Origin: Bradyrhizobium cosmicum
Lineage (GTDB): Bacteria > Pseudomonadota > Alphaproteobacteria > Rhizobiales > Xanthobacteraceae
Reading direction: 5' to 3'
DNA: 64,000 nt
Assembly: GCF_007290395.2 (NCBI RefSeq)
Contig: NZ_CP041656.2
Span: forward strand, 2,852,001 to 2,916,000
Shown here piece by piece: positions 1 through 8,698 of this stretch. Within the stretch, counting starts at the first letter, position 1. Each line of letters starts with the position of its first letter. Below the pieces are notes generated by a model that searched no databases, was not told the origin of the DNA, and saw only the letters and a list, made by a program, of their open reading frames with translations. The position numbers and the translations under genes were made by a program.

Positions 1-1371
1 GGCCTGGAGCGTCGTAACCGCGAGCTCGCCGAGGCCGTCAAGGGCCTCGAGCGGACTGTCGACTATGACGATGCCGAGCAAGTCTCGAGCTTCCGGCAGC
101 GCATCGCTCAGTTCATCGATTTTCGCCAGGAGCTGGTGCGACGCGGGCTGGAGATCAGCCCGGCGGCAGCGCGCGAGTGGGGCGACAATGACGCCAACCG
201 GACGCTGCGGGCCAAGCTCAACGGCGATCTCGAGTCGCTCGTATGGATCTACGGGCAGCGTGCCCGCGAAGCGGACGACCTCGCCGACTCGAACCGCTAT
301 GCCGCCGCCTATCTGTTCGTCCTCGGGCTCGCGTCCCTCGTTCTCGCGGGTCTGAACGTCGTCGTCATGCGGCGTTCGGTGGTCGGGGCGCTCGCCGAGA
401 TCACGCTTGCGACCGACCGGATCGCGGACGGCGACGTCAGGAGCAAGGTGCCGCATCTGGGCCGCAACGACGAGATCGGGCGCCTTGCGCGCGCGGTCCA
501 GCATTTTCGCGATGCGGTGGCGCGCATCTTCGAGCTCGAGGAGCTCGAACTCGGCACCGCGCAGGCGCGCGATGCGGCGATGACCGAGCGCGACAAGTTC
601 AACGACAAGTACCAGGCCAAGAAGTGGCAGCTCTCCGCCGCGATCAACAGCATGCCGCAGGGCCTGATCATGCTCGATGGCAAGGCCAACGTGGTCGCGA
701 TGAACGGCAACTACCGGCAGATCTACAATCTGCCCGAGACGATCCAGTCGGGATCGACGCTCGGCGAGATCCTGCAGCACCGCGTCAAGAGCGGTTTGTT
801 CAGCGGCGACATCGCGGCATATCTCGCCGCCGTGCTCGCCCGGATCGCCAAGCGCGAGCCCGCCGCCTATGAGATCACCTTGAACGACGGCCGCACCATC
901 AGGATCCACGAGCGTCCGATGGACGGCGGCGGCTGGGTGTCGGTCCAGGAGGACGTCACCGAACAGCGCCAGCGTCAGCGCATTCTCGAGCGGATGGAGC
1001 GTTTCCTCGCCACGATCATCGAGAACGTCACCGAGGGCATCATCGCCAAGGATGCGCGCAACCAGCGCTACGTCTTCGTCAACAGGGCGGCCGAGCAGAT
1101 GATCGGCATGTCGCGTGGCGAGATCATCGGCAAGACGGCGCGGGAATTGTTCTCCCCGGATGCGGCGGAATTGATCGAGCGGCGCGACCAGCAGCTCCTC
1201 GCGCAGAAGCAGCAACTCGAGCCGATCCTCGATACGATCGACAATCCGACTCGCGGTCGCCGCGTCATCTCCGCCCGCCGGATCCAGGTCGGCGGTGCCG
1301 GCGAAGAGTCCCACATGTTCGTGACCATGATCGAGGACCGGACCGGAAAAATCGAGGCGGTCGCAGCCTAG
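1..1371 (+). CDS. HAMP-PAS-PAS membrane sensor, 5' end outside window
   Basis: The reading frame is open from base 1, so the true start lies upstream. The visible part holds a helical, probably periplasmic sensor segment, one hydrophobic membrane span (around bases 300-365), a HAMP linker (about 370-530), a helical connector, and two PAS domains (about 620-970 and 1000-1330). It stops with TAG shortly after the second PAS. No histidine kinase, GGDEF or EAL domain follows in any frame before the next gene. By family it would be a signal sensor whose output module is missing or supplied by a partner. Bradyrhizobium-type genomes often carry HAMP-PAS-GGDEF-EAL proteins, so this could be a truncated relative. 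The domain calls come from sequence pattern only. Confidence 0.75.
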   Translation, partial: GLERRNRELAEAVKGLERTVDYDDAEQVSSFRQRIAQFIDFRQELVRRGLEISPAAAREWGDNDANRTLRAKLNGDLESLVWIYGQRAREADDLADSNRYAAAYLFVLGLASLVLAGLNVVVMRRSVVGALAEITLATDRIADGDVRSKVPHLGRNDEIGRLARAVQHFRDAVARIFELEELELGTAQARDAAMTERDKFNDKYQAKKWQLSAAINSMPQGLIMLDGKANVVAMNGNYRQIYNLPETIQSGSTLGEILQHRVKSGLFSGDIAAYLAAVLARIAKREPAAYEITLNDGRTIRIHERPMDGGGWVSVQEDVTEQRQRQRILERMERFLATIIENVTEGIIAKDARNQRYVFVNRAAEQMIGMSRGEIIGKTARELFSPDAAELIERRDQQLLAQKQQLEPILDTIDNPTRGRRVISARRIQVGGAGEESHMFVTMIEDRTGKIEAVAA

Positions 1372-1386
1372 CCTCCGCGCGATGCG

Positions 1387-1551
1387 TCAGCTGCCCTCGG
1401 ATTCCTGCGCTTCAATTGCGCCCGCGACCTTTTCGTGGCCTGCGGACCACAGTGCATGCTCGTCGCTGCCGCTTGAATAGGGATTGGCCTCGGCCGGAAT
1501 GTTTTCGCGCGCGGCGCGTTCGCCCTCCGCAAAAGGATCGTGGTCGGTCAT
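1387..1551 (-). CDS. 54-residue RMF/CrpP-like small protein
   Basis: The short frame starts with ATG at 1551-1549, which overlaps the stop of the upstream gene as ATGA, so the two are probably translated together. The product starts MTDHDPFAEGERAARENIPA. It contains a spaced G-x2-AA, NPY and W-x2-G pattern that resembles the ribosome modulation factor/CrpP family, which binds ribosomes or acts as a small stress protein. The resemblance is weak because the protein is so short. Coupling to a CopG-like gene is the main reason to accept it as real. Confidence 0.55.
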   Translation of the reverse strand: MTDHDPFAEGERAARENIPAEANPYSSGSDEHALWSAGHEKVAGAIEAQESEGS

Positions 1552-1778
1552 CGTGATCTGGCCTTTCTGGTTTTGGGACGCGCGGTCGTCTTGGCCGCTT
1601 CGCCGTCAAGCCTGGCGCTCTTGCGCAGGGCGTCCTTGAGATCGACGGGGATGCCGTGCTTCTTCAAGAGGTCGGCGAAGGCTTCGTCCGCGAGCTCCTG
1701 CAGCGTCCCCATCCTGTCGCGTCCCAATTGCTTCAGCTTGTCGAACGTGTCCTCGTCGAACGCGATCAGTTTACGCAT
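1548..1778 (-). CDS. CopG/ribbon-helix-helix-like small protein
   Basis: The 76-residue product starts MRKLIAFDEDTFDKLKQLGR, the usual layout of a ribbon-helix-helix strand followed by a first helix, and ends in a Lys/Arg-rich tail. The ATG at 1778 is preferred over an upstream start because GGGAGG lies about 9 bases before it. Its stop overlaps the start of the next leftward gene (ATGA). A DNA-binding or antitoxin-like role is possible, but the partner does not look like a known toxin, so the function is unassigned. Confidence 0.65.
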   Translation of the reverse strand: MRKLIAFDEDTFDKLKQLGRDRMGTLQELADEAFADLLKKHGIPVDLKDALRKSARLDGEAAKTTARPKTRKARSR

Positions 1779-1874
1779 GATCGTGCCAGCCTCCCTTTTC
1801 TCAAGCTGATGCAGCGGCATTTGTTCCGGAACCGGCCTGAGCCGCAGCGGTTGACTGCCAAAGGAGAATTTCCG

Positions 1875-2180
1875 ATGGCCAGTTCGGCTGCAACCGTTTC
1901 AACGAAGATATTGATCGTGATCCTCAGTCTTGCGGCGATGCCGGCGGTGTCGTTCGCGCAAGCGACCGGCGGCGCAGCCGGCTCGAGCGGATCGACCGGA
2001 GGTGTCGCCAACGCTCCGTCGTCACCGTCCGGCACCAACAGCCTGGGCACGGCCCAATCGTCCGGCGCGTCTGGCGGGGCCACCACCGGCACCGGCGCAG
2101 GCGGGTCCTCTGATGCCGCCGTCAATGCAGAAAACCGGATCCTCGACAAGAAGCTGAAGAGCATCTGCCGCGGCTGCTGA
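1875..2180 (+). CDS. small secreted Gly/Ser/Thr-rich protein
   Basis: The 101-residue product begins with a clear signal peptide: a short polar start, a hydrophobic stretch (TKILIVILSLAAMPAVSFAQ) and a likely cut after residue 29. The mature part is a low-complexity Gly/Ser/Thr/Ala segment ending in a charged tail with two cysteines (SICRGC). The ATG at 1875 is preceded by AAAGGAG at a good distance, whereas the longer frame to 1656 would overlap the opposite gene and disrupt the signal peptide. Small exported proteins of this kind are common in Bradyrhizobium and have no defined function. Confidence 0.7.
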   Translation: MASSAATVSTKILIVILSLAAMPAVSFAQATGGAAGSSGSTGGVANAPSSPSGTNSLGTAQSSGASGGATTGTGAGGSSDAAVNAENRILDKKLKSICRGC

Positions 2181-2283
2181 CGCTCTCGCGGAAGTGAGAC
2201 AGCTTGGCTGTCACGAATGCCCTGATGACGCTAGCTTGGTCCTGCTTTGAAGCGTGGAGCGTGTCCACGCGGAGGATCAAGTG

Positions 2284-2640
2284 ATGTTACGTAAGACGAT
2301 GATGGCGGCGCTGGCCGTTGCGACGATCGGGCTGTCGGTGCCCCAGGCGGCACAGGCGGGCGGTCATGGCGGTCACGGTGGCTGGGGCCACGGCGGTGGC
2401 GGCTGGGGCCATGGCGGTCACTGGCATGGCGGCGGCTTCTGGCCCGGTGTCGCGATCGGGGCTGGTCTTGCCGGCGCGGGTTACTATGGCGGCTATTACG
2501 GCTACGGCTATGGTTACGGCGGCCCCTATTACTACGGTACCGGCTATGACGATGGCGGCTATGGTGGCTGCTACGTGGTGCGGAAGCGCGTCATGACGCC
2601 GTCAGGCTGGCGATACCGTCGCGTGGATGTTTGCGAGTAA
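2284..2640 (+). CDS. exported Gly/His/Tyr-rich small protein
   Basis: The product is 118 residues long, with a signal peptide ending at AQA-GG, a Gly/His/Trp-rich block and then a Gly/Tyr-rich block. It ends in a short charged tail with two cysteines (GGCYVVRKRVMTPSGWRYRR and a final VDVCE). The tail resembles the end of many rhizobial surface or envelope proteins. The ATG at 2284 follows GGAGG at about 8 bases. A structural envelope role is a guess from composition only. Confidence 0.7.
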   Translation: MLRKTMMAALAVATIGLSVPQAAQAGGHGGHGGWGHGGGGWGHGGHWHGGGFWPGVAIGAGLAGAGYYGGYYGYGYGYGGPYYYGTGYDDGGYGGCYVVRKRVMTPSGWRYRRVDVCE

Positions 2641-2662
2641 TCGCGACGCTGGGCGAGGCCGT

Positions 2663-2705
2663 TAAAAAACAAGGCCGTTGACGCAGTATACCGTCAACGA
2701 CCTTG
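2663..2705 (-). terminator. Rho-independent terminator for the leftward coiled-coil gene
   Basis: Read on the minus strand, arms of about 14 bases (CAAGGTCGTTGACG and CGTCAACGGCCTTG, one mismatch) enclose an 8-base loop and are followed by six T residues. It lies downstream of the gene at 2832-3326. Confidence 0.75.
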
Positions 2706-2831
2706 CCAGCCCCGGACATTGAAATCGGCTCACGCCATCCGGTAACCGCTACCATCGCGCGGAATCATACGGGCAAATGTGATCCAGTTCACAAGCGGCG
2801 AAAATAATAGTCCAATTGCGTCGATGTCCGG

Positions 2832-3326
2832 TCAGCTGCGCGATTTGCCGCGTTTTCGCGCGCTGGCATGATGCCTGGCAGGTTTCCTGCGGGTAACCGA
2901 GGGCGTTTCGGCCTCGCTCGTCCGGGCGCTGGCAAAGGATTGCCGCAGATTGTCGATGGACTCATTCAGTGTGGTGACCTGCTCGGACAGCCGCTTGGTA
3001 TCGGCTTGCTGCGCCGCCATCAGCCGTCTCATCGTCTGAAGCTGGTCCTGCACGACCTGCAACTGGTCGATTGATTCCTGCTGTGTCGCCTCCAGCCCCT
3101 TGGTCTTCTCGACCAACTGCTCGGAGGCCTGTGCGGTGCGGGCCTGAAGCTGCCGCGACGCCACGACCCGATCAGGCTCAGGAGCAGCCCCCGTGTAGGC
3201 ACGCCAGATCGCGATCGAGGTCACGCCGGCGATCAGCAGGAGAAGGGCGGCGGCGGTCAGCGCGATGGGCTGGGCGCCAAGGCGCAGGAGGGGGTGGGAC
3301 CGTGAGTCTTCTGCGAGATCGATCAT
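2832..3326 (-). CDS. membrane-anchored coiled-coil protein
   Basis: The 164-residue product has one membrane span near the N-terminus (ALTAAALLLLIAGVTSIAIW), then about 90 residues of heptad-like helix rich in Gln, Leu and Glu, and a basic tail (RRKPARHHASARKRGKSRS). The ATG at 3326 is chosen because the upstream extension has no plausible protein character. The layout suggests a bitopic membrane protein whose coiled coil self-associates and whose basic tail could bind nucleic acid or phospholipid. I do not recognise a named family. Confidence 0.65.
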   Translation of the reverse strand: MIDLAEDSRSHPLLRLGAQPIALTAAALLLLIAGVTSIAIWRAYTGAAPEPDRVVASRQLQARTAQASEQLVEKTKGLEATQQESIDQLQVVQDQLQTMRRLMAAQQADTKRLSEQVTTLNESIDNLRQSFASARTSEAETPSVTRRKPARHHASARKRGKSRS

Positions 3327-3502
3327 CGCTGACAAAACCCAAATTGAAACTTGGTGAGTGGCGAAGACCGGCCGCCGAAGCAGCCGGGGGCGTCCCGAAA
3401 GTGTTACTGGTCGGCAACAAATGGGACCAAAAAGAGGCCAAGGCCAAAAAAACCAGTAATCAGCGGGCCTTGAGGGCGCCAATACTCCGAAAGCGGCAGG
3501 GC

Positions 3503-4234
3503 TCAGGGCTGAAACTGCGAAAACGGCCCGGAATAGGTCTTCGACCGCGGCGCCGCATACGGTCCGAGGCGTGACGTCTTCAGCCCCAGCCGCACCAGTG
3601 ATTCCGCAAGCGTCACCGCTGCGGCGACCCCGTCGACCACGGGCAGGCCGTGTCGGGTGGCAAGTTCGGCGGCGAGATCGGCCATGCCGGCGCAGCCGAG
3701 CACGATGGCCTCCGCGCGGTCGTCGTCGATTGCGGCCGTAATCTCAGTGGAGATCCGTGCCAGCGCATCGGTATCGCGCTCCTCGAGCGCGAGCACGGGG
3801 ACCTCGGCGGCGCGGACGCGGGCGCAACGCTCGGCGAGACCGTATTTCCGCAAATTGTGCTCGATCGGCACGATGGAGACACCGAGCGTCGTCACCACCG
3901 CAAAGCGCGCCGCGATCAGGCTCGCCAAGTGGAAGCCGGCCTCGCCGATGCCGATCACCGGTGCCTTCGCGGCGGCGCGCGCGGCGTCGAGGCCGGTGTC
4001 GTCGAAGCAGGCGATGATGTGGGCGTTCGCGCCGTCGTGGTCGGCGTCACGGATGCAGCCGAGCATGCCGGGGACGGCAAAGGCCTCGTCGTAAAAGCCC
4101 TCGATCGAGACCGGCCCCATCGCGGGCTGGCGCGCGTCGATCTCGGTGTCAGGCAGCGCGACGCCGCGCGCCGCAGCGGCGATCTTCGCCGTCATCGACG
4201 CGGTGGTGTTGGGATTGACGACGTGAAGTCGCAT
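3503..4234 (-). CDS. Asp/Glu/hydantoin racemase family protein
   Basis: The 243-residue product starts MRLHVVNPNTT, the usual opening of hydantoin racemase-type enzymes. It keeps the two catalytic cysteines, C76 in IIACFDDTGLDA and C181 in VLGCAGM, so cofactor-independent racemisation by a two-base thiol mechanism is expected. A longer upstream frame runs into the permease gene and is rejected. The gene follows the ABC importer operon after only 38 bases, which suggests that the imported compound is a hydantoin, an amino-acid derivative or a precursor. Maleate isomerase-like activity in the same superfamily cannot be excluded. Confidence 0.85.
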   Translation of the reverse strand: MRLHVVNPNTTASMTAKIAAAARGVALPDTEIDARQPAMGPVSIEGFYDEAFAVPGMLGCIRDADHDGANAHIIACFDDTGLDAARAAAKAPVIGIGEAGFHLASLIAARFAVVTTLGVSIVPIEHNLRKYGLAERCARVRAAEVPVLALEERDTDALARISTEITAAIDDDRAEAIVLGCAGMADLAAELATRHGLPVVDGVAAAVTLAESLVRLGLKTSRLGPYAAPRSKTYSGPFSQFQP

Positions 4235-4272
4235 CGCGATCAGACGAGCCCCAATGTGAGACGAGTCTCTTT

Positions 4273-5151
4273 TCAGACAAGCCCTTTGCCGGCGTCCGAG
4301 CCTTTGGCCGCCTGCCGCTTGTTCAGCACGTGGATGGTGCCGAGCGCAAGGGTGATTACCGTGAACGAGACGGCCGAAATCACGGTGCCGAGCGCATAGA
4401 TGTCGGGGTTCGTCACGGTGGTGGTGAGGCCCTGCAGATCCAGCGGCAACGTATTCACGGCCCCGATCGCCTGGCTGGAGCGCGCCAACTCGTCCCAGGA
4501 CAGCGTGAAGCCGAACAGTCCAATGCCGATCACGGAGGGCAGGATGATCGGCAGCACGACATGGCGGAAGGCCTGCCATGGCGTCGCACCGAGATCGCGC
4601 GCGGCTTCCTCGAGCCGTGGGTCGAAGCGGTTGAAGATCGCGAACATGATGAGCAGGCCGAACGGCAGCGTCCAGGTCAGATGCGCGCCGAGGCCCGAGG
4701 TGAGCAGGCCCATCGAGGTCTCGAAATTCTCGTTCCAATGCGCCTTGATCAGATCGTCGATGATGCGGAATTCAAGCGAAATGCCGAGCGAGGTGATGAT
4801 CGAGGGCACGATCAGGCTGGCGATCGCCGAGTAGAACAGGATGCTTTGCGCCCTGAACTTGCGGCGGAACGCCATGCCGGCGGCGACCGACAGCACGACG
4901 GTGACGATCATCACGATGATGCCGAGCAGCAGCGAGCGGCGGAACGCCGCACCGAGATCGACGATGCCGGTGCCCTGGAACAGTTTTGCGATCCAGAACG
5001 TCGACACGCCGTTCATCGGGAAGGTGAGGCCGCCCTGCGGGCCCTGGAACGATAGCACGTAGATCGCGATCATCGGACCGTAGAGGAACAGCACATAGGC
5101 CGCGAAGAAGATCGCGAGCACGTAGAACGAGCGCGAGCGTCCTTCCTTCAT
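4273..5151 (-). CDS. ABC transporter permease, PotC-type
   Basis: The 292-residue inner-membrane protein has about six membrane spans and the permease EAA loop (EEAARDLGATPWQAFRHVVL) that docks on the ATPase. It belongs to the spermidine/putrescine-type permease family. Its start lies 3 bases after the stop of the other permease gene, so the two are co-translated and probably form the heterodimeric channel. Confidence 0.9.
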   Translation of the reverse strand: MKEGRSRSFYVLAIFFAAYVLFLYGPMIAIYVLSFQGPQGGLTFPMNGVSTFWIAKLFQGTGIVDLGAAFRRSLLLGIIVMIVTVVLSVAAGMAFRRKFRAQSILFYSAIASLIVPSIITSLGISLEFRIIDDLIKAHWNENFETSMGLLTSGLGAHLTWTLPFGLLIMFAIFNRFDPRLEEAARDLGATPWQAFRHVVLPIILPSVIGIGLFGFTLSWDELARSSQAIGAVNTLPLDLQGLTTTVTNPDIYALGTVISAVSFTVITLALGTIHVLNKRQAAKGSDAGKGLV

Positions 5152-5154
5152 GCT

Positions 5155-6117
5155 CTAGAGCTCCTTCTTGATGTCGACGATGCGCGACATCATGGAGATG
5201 ATCAGGAAGGTGATGATCAGCAGGATCACGGCGTTGGCGGCTGCGGCCGGGAATTGCAGCGCGTTCACCCGCGTCTCGATAATCTTGCCCGCGGCCGCGA
5301 TCTGCTGGCCGCCCATCACGCCGATGGTGATGAAGTCGCCCATCACGATGGTGATGACGAAGATCGAGCCGATCACGATGCCTGGTTTTGCGAGTGGAAT
5401 GATGACGTTGACCAGCGTCTGGAAGCCGGTGGCGCCGGCGTCGTAGGCGGCCTCGATCAGCGACTTGTCAATGCGCACCATCGAATTGAAGATCGGCACC
5501 ACCATGAAGAAGGTGAAGAGGTGGACCAGCGCCAGCACCACGGAGAATTCGGAGAACAGCAGCCATTCGACGGGATGGTTGATCAGACCCGTCTTGACCA
5601 GGCCGGAGTTCACGAGGCCGTTGCGCCCCAGCAGCGGGATCCAGGCGATCATGCGGATCACGTTGGAGGTCCAGAACGGGATCGTGCAGAGCAGCGACAA
5701 TCCCATCTGCCAGGTCTTGGACTTGACGTGGAAGGCGAGGAAGTAGGCGACCCAGAAGCCGATGAAGAGGGTGATGGCCCAGACCATGAAGCACAGCTTC
5801 AGCGTCATCACATAGGTACGGCCGATCGTGCAGAGCTCGGGCAGCTTGTCGATGCAGCCCTCGAACGTATCGGTGTAGCCGCGGCCGGAGAAAGCCGGCA
5901 GCAGCTGGTATTCGTTGTAGTCCCAGAAGGAGACGATGACGACGAAGACGAGCGGAATGAGGAAGAAGGCGAGAAACACCAGCATCATCGGCCCGGCCTG
6001 GAGCCAGGAGATGACGGACGGCGATAGGCGCGTCGGCTTTGCGGCGCGCGCCGTGCCCGACCCCGGGATCAATCCCGGGGATGCCTGTTGCAGAACCTCT
6101 TCCGACATGTCCATCAC
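5155..6117 (-). CDS. ABC transporter permease, PotB-type
   Basis: The 320-residue product has a polar N-terminal extension, about six membrane spans, and an EAA-like loop (IEAAYDAGATGFQTLVNVII). The first ATG at 6117 overlaps the stop of the binding-protein gene (ATGA), which supports it, although ATG codons at 6114 and 6108 are also possible. It is the partner permease of the polyamine-type importer. Confidence 0.9.
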   Translation of the reverse strand: MMDMSEEVLQQASPGLIPGSGTARAAKPTRLSPSVISWLQAGPMMLVFLAFFLIPLVFVVIVSFWDYNEYQLLPAFSGRGYTDTFEGCIDKLPELCTIGRTYVMTLKLCFMVWAITLFIGFWVAYFLAFHVKSKTWQMGLSLLCTIPFWTSNVIRMIAWIPLLGRNGLVNSGLVKTGLINHPVEWLLFSEFSVVLALVHLFTFFMVVPIFNSMVRIDKSLIEAAYDAGATGFQTLVNVIIPLAKPGIVIGSIFVITIVMGDFITIGVMGGQQIAAAGKIIETRVNALQFPAAAANAVILLIITFLIISMMSRIVDIKKEL

Positions 6118-7403
6118 GCCGCGATGAACTCATTCCACTTGCGGACCATGTAGTCGTTCTCGTCCATCACGGCGTTCCAGCAGGCGACGCCGCCCATGCG
6201 GTCCTCGTAGGAGCCGCCGTCCCGCACGGCGCCGGCCTTTTCGAGCAGCGAGCCGTCGGGCGCCTTGATGTCCTTCTCGGCGGGCTTGCCTTCCATCCAG
6301 TACGCCCACTCGTAGGGCTCCATGTGGGCCTTCGCGGTCGAGAGCACGGCGGAGTAGTAGCCTTGGCGGTTGAGATAGGCGCCGGCATAGCCGGACAGGA
6401 ACCAGTTGACGAACTCATAGGCCCATTCGAGCTTCGGACCGGACACGCCCTTGGAGACGCAGAAGCCCGAGGCCCAGGAGCGGTAGCCTTCCTTCAGCGG
6501 CTGGAAGGTGCAGGGAATTCCCATCGAGCGCACCTTCGTCACCGCGGGCGACCACATCGACTGAATGACAGTCTCACCTGATGCCATCAGGTTGACGCTC
6601 TCGTTAAAATCCTTCCAGAACGCGCGGAACTGGCCGGCCTTCTTGGCTTCGGTCATCACCTTCATGGTGAGATCGATCTCTTCCTTGGTCATGTTGCCCT
6701 TGTCGGCGTATTTGTACTTGCCGGAGGCTTCCACGACCATCGCGGCATCCATGATGCCGATCGAGGGAATGTTGAGGATCGAGGCCTTGCCCTTGAATTC
6801 AGGATTGAGCAGTTCCGACCACGAGTTGATCGGCCGCTTGATCAGGTCGGGCCGGATGCCGAGCGTGTCGGCGTTGTAGACCGTCGGGATCAGCGTGACG
6901 AATTCGGTGGCCGACGTCGCGAACTTCTTGGAGTCCTTGCCTTCGAGATAAAGCACCTTCCAGGGCGCGGTGCCCTGGCCGCCGATCTTCTTGCCGCCGG
7001 GCGTCTCGCCCTTGGTGAAGACGGGTGTGATGTTGCCGAACTCCTTGATCTTCCTGGCATCGAGCGCAAGGATGTTGCCCGACGGCACGATCTTCTTCAG
7101 CGAGAAATATTCGGTGTCCAGCACGTCGAACGAATTCGGCTGGGTCATCACGCGCTTGGTGACGTCGTCGGTGGTCGCGGTGATGTATTCGATCTTGATG
7201 CCGGTGTCCTTCAGGCACTGCTTGGAGATGTCGTCGCCCTCGTTCACGGCGGTGCCGAGATAGCGCAGCACCTTGGTCTCGGCCGACTTCACATAGGGAA
7301 AGCCGGTGATGGCGCCGGAGCCGGCGGCGAGGCCGGCGAGACCCGCGGTGCTCTTCAATAGCGTGCGGCGGCTGACGCCGGTCGTCTTGGTCGTCTCGGT
7401 CAT
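6114..7403 (-). CDS. Tat-exported ABC substrate-binding protein, PotD-like
   Basis: The 429-residue product begins with a twin-arginine signal (VSRRTLLKSTAGLAGLAAGS) and continues as a family 1 extracellular solute-binding protein, so it should fold in the cytoplasm and capture the ligand in the periplasm. ATG at 7403 is preferred to the GTG at 7412 because AGAGGAG sits 8 bases before the ATG and abuts the GTG. The polyamine-type family is clear, but the real ligand is unknown. The downstream racemase argues for an amino-acid-like or hydantoin-like substrate. Confidence 0.88.
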   Translation of the reverse strand: MTETTKTTGVSRRTLLKSTAGLAGLAAGSGAITGFPYVKSAETKVLRYLGTAVNEGDDISKQCLKDTGIKIEYITATTDDVTKRVMTQPNSFDVLDTEYFSLKKIVPSGNILALDARKIKEFGNITPVFTKGETPGGKKIGGQGTAPWKVLYLEGKDSKKFATSATEFVTLIPTVYNADTLGIRPDLIKRPINSWSELLNPEFKGKASILNIPSIGIMDAAMVVEASGKYKYADKGNMTKEEIDLTMKVMTEAKKAGQFRAFWKDFNESVNLMASGETVIQSMWSPAVTKVRSMGIPCTFQPLKEGYRSWASGFCVSKGVSGPKLEWAYEFVNWFLSGYAGAYLNRQGYYSAVLSTAKAHMEPYEWAYWMEGKPAEKDIKAPDGSLLEKAGAVRDGGSYEDRMGGVACWNAVMDENDYMVRKWNEFIAA

Positions 7404-7446
7404 ATCGCTCACTCCTCTGTGTTGTGCATTTTCTAGGATGACGGCG

Positions 7447-8433
7447 CTATTGCAGGCGCTGCGCCTTGGCAGGATCCCAGGTGGCCAGCACGCGATCGCC
7501 CGGACGGAATGGGTGAACGTCGAAGGCGGCCTCGGGGAGGTGGGAAAACAGGGCGGTGCCGTCGTCCAGCGTGAGCGAGACGGCGATGTAGGAGCCCTGG
7601 TACTCGGTCTGGGTCAGCAGCGCAGGCGCGCCATACGCGCCGTCAACGAACGGCACGATGCCGAGCTGATCGGCGCGCACGGCGATGAGTTTGCCGGCGT
7701 CGCTGAGGACGTTGTGGCCGCCGATGAAGCGCGCCACGAATTCGGTGCGGGGGTGGTGGAAGATCTCGCGCGCGGTACCCTGCTGCTCGATCCTGCCCTG
7801 GTTCATCACCACGATGTGGTCGGCGAGGGCCATCGCCTCTTCCTGGCCGTGGGTGACCTGGATGAAGCTGATGCCGAGCTCGCGCTGCAGCCGCTTCAGT
7901 TCGCCGCGCATCTTCACCCGCAGGAACGGGTCGAGCGCGGAGAGCGGCTCGTCCAGCAGCAGGATCTGCGGCTCGGTGATCAGCGCGCGGGCGAGCGCCA
8001 CGCGCTGCTGCTGGCCGCCGGAGAGCTGCGCCGGAAGCCGGGCCGCATAGGGTGTCATCGCCACCAGCTCGAGCAATTCGCCGGCGCGCTTGTGCCGCGT
8101 CGCGCGATCGACGCCGCGCATTTTCAGGGCAAACGCGACGTTGTCGAGCACCGTCAGGTGCGGAAACAGGGCGTAGGACTGGAACATCATCGCCGTGCCG
8201 CGCTTGGCGGGCTCGAGATCGGTGACGTTCTGCGCGCCGAGGATGATGTCGCCCTCGCTGACCGCCTCGTGGCCCGCGATCATGCGCAGGGTCGAGGTCT
8301 TGCCGCAGCCGGAGGGGCCGAGCAGGCAGCAATAGGTGCCGGCCGGGATCTTGAGGTTGACGTTGTCGACGGCCAGCGTCGTGTCGTAGCGCTTGGTGAC
8401 GGCGACCAGTTCGAGGGCGGCAGGAGTGGCCAT
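7447..8433 (-). CDS. ABC transporter ATPase, PotA-like
   Basis: The 328-residue product shows Walker A (GPSGCGKT), the Q-loop (MMFQSYALFPHLTV), the signature LSGGQQQR, Walker B (ILLLDEPLSALD) and the switch histidine (QVTHGQEEA), followed by a TOBE-type C-terminal domain. ATG at 8433 gives the usual family start; the longer frame adds an unconserved N-terminus. It is the first gene of the five-gene leftward operon and energises the importer. Confidence 0.92.
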   Translation of the reverse strand: MATPAALELVAVTKRYDTTLAVDNVNLKIPAGTYCCLLGPSGCGKTSTLRMIAGHEAVSEGDIILGAQNVTDLEPAKRGTAMMFQSYALFPHLTVLDNVAFALKMRGVDRATRHKRAGELLELVAMTPYAARLPAQLSGGQQQRVALARALITEPQILLLDEPLSALDPFLRVKMRGELKRLQRELGISFIQVTHGQEEAMALADHIVVMNQGRIEQQGTAREIFHHPRTEFVARFIGGHNVLSDAGKLIAVRADQLGIVPFVDGAYGAPALLTQTEYQGSYIAVSLTLDDGTALFSHLPEAAFDVHPFRPGDRVLATWDPAKAQRLQ

Positions 8434-8596
8434 GGCGTGTCCGAGGCGAGGGCGATGCGTCCCGCCTCTCTCCGCAAGGTCCGTGCCAACCGTCCGTGGC
8501 CGCTCAAATTCCAAAACTGTGAAGCGGAGTCAGATTGTTAGATCGAATCCGGCGCATCGAGGCGGCTTGCCGCGTGAGCACTAGTCTGCACACAAA

Positions 8597-8627
8597 ACAG
8601 GCGTAGATTGTATAATGTTTCGCCTGT
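8597..8627. promoter_or_regulatory. inverted repeat around a TATAAT box, candidate GntR operator
   Basis: Seven-base arms ACAGGCG and CGCCTGT are separated by 17 bases that contain a perfect TATAAT (8611-8616). The site lies between the divergent regulator and the ABC operon. A regulator bound here could block its own promoter. I see no convincing -35 box, so this is only a candidate. Confidence 0.35.
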
Positions 8628-8698
8628 GATTGGATACAGCTCGTCGACTAACATCCGCCGATATCGCCGATCGAGCCCTCAAACCCAATCTCAGACTG

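Noticed and set aside
1656..2180. longer start for the small secreted protein
   Set aside because: It would overlap the CopG-like gene and place the signal peptide internally; the AAAGGAG before 1875 decides the start.
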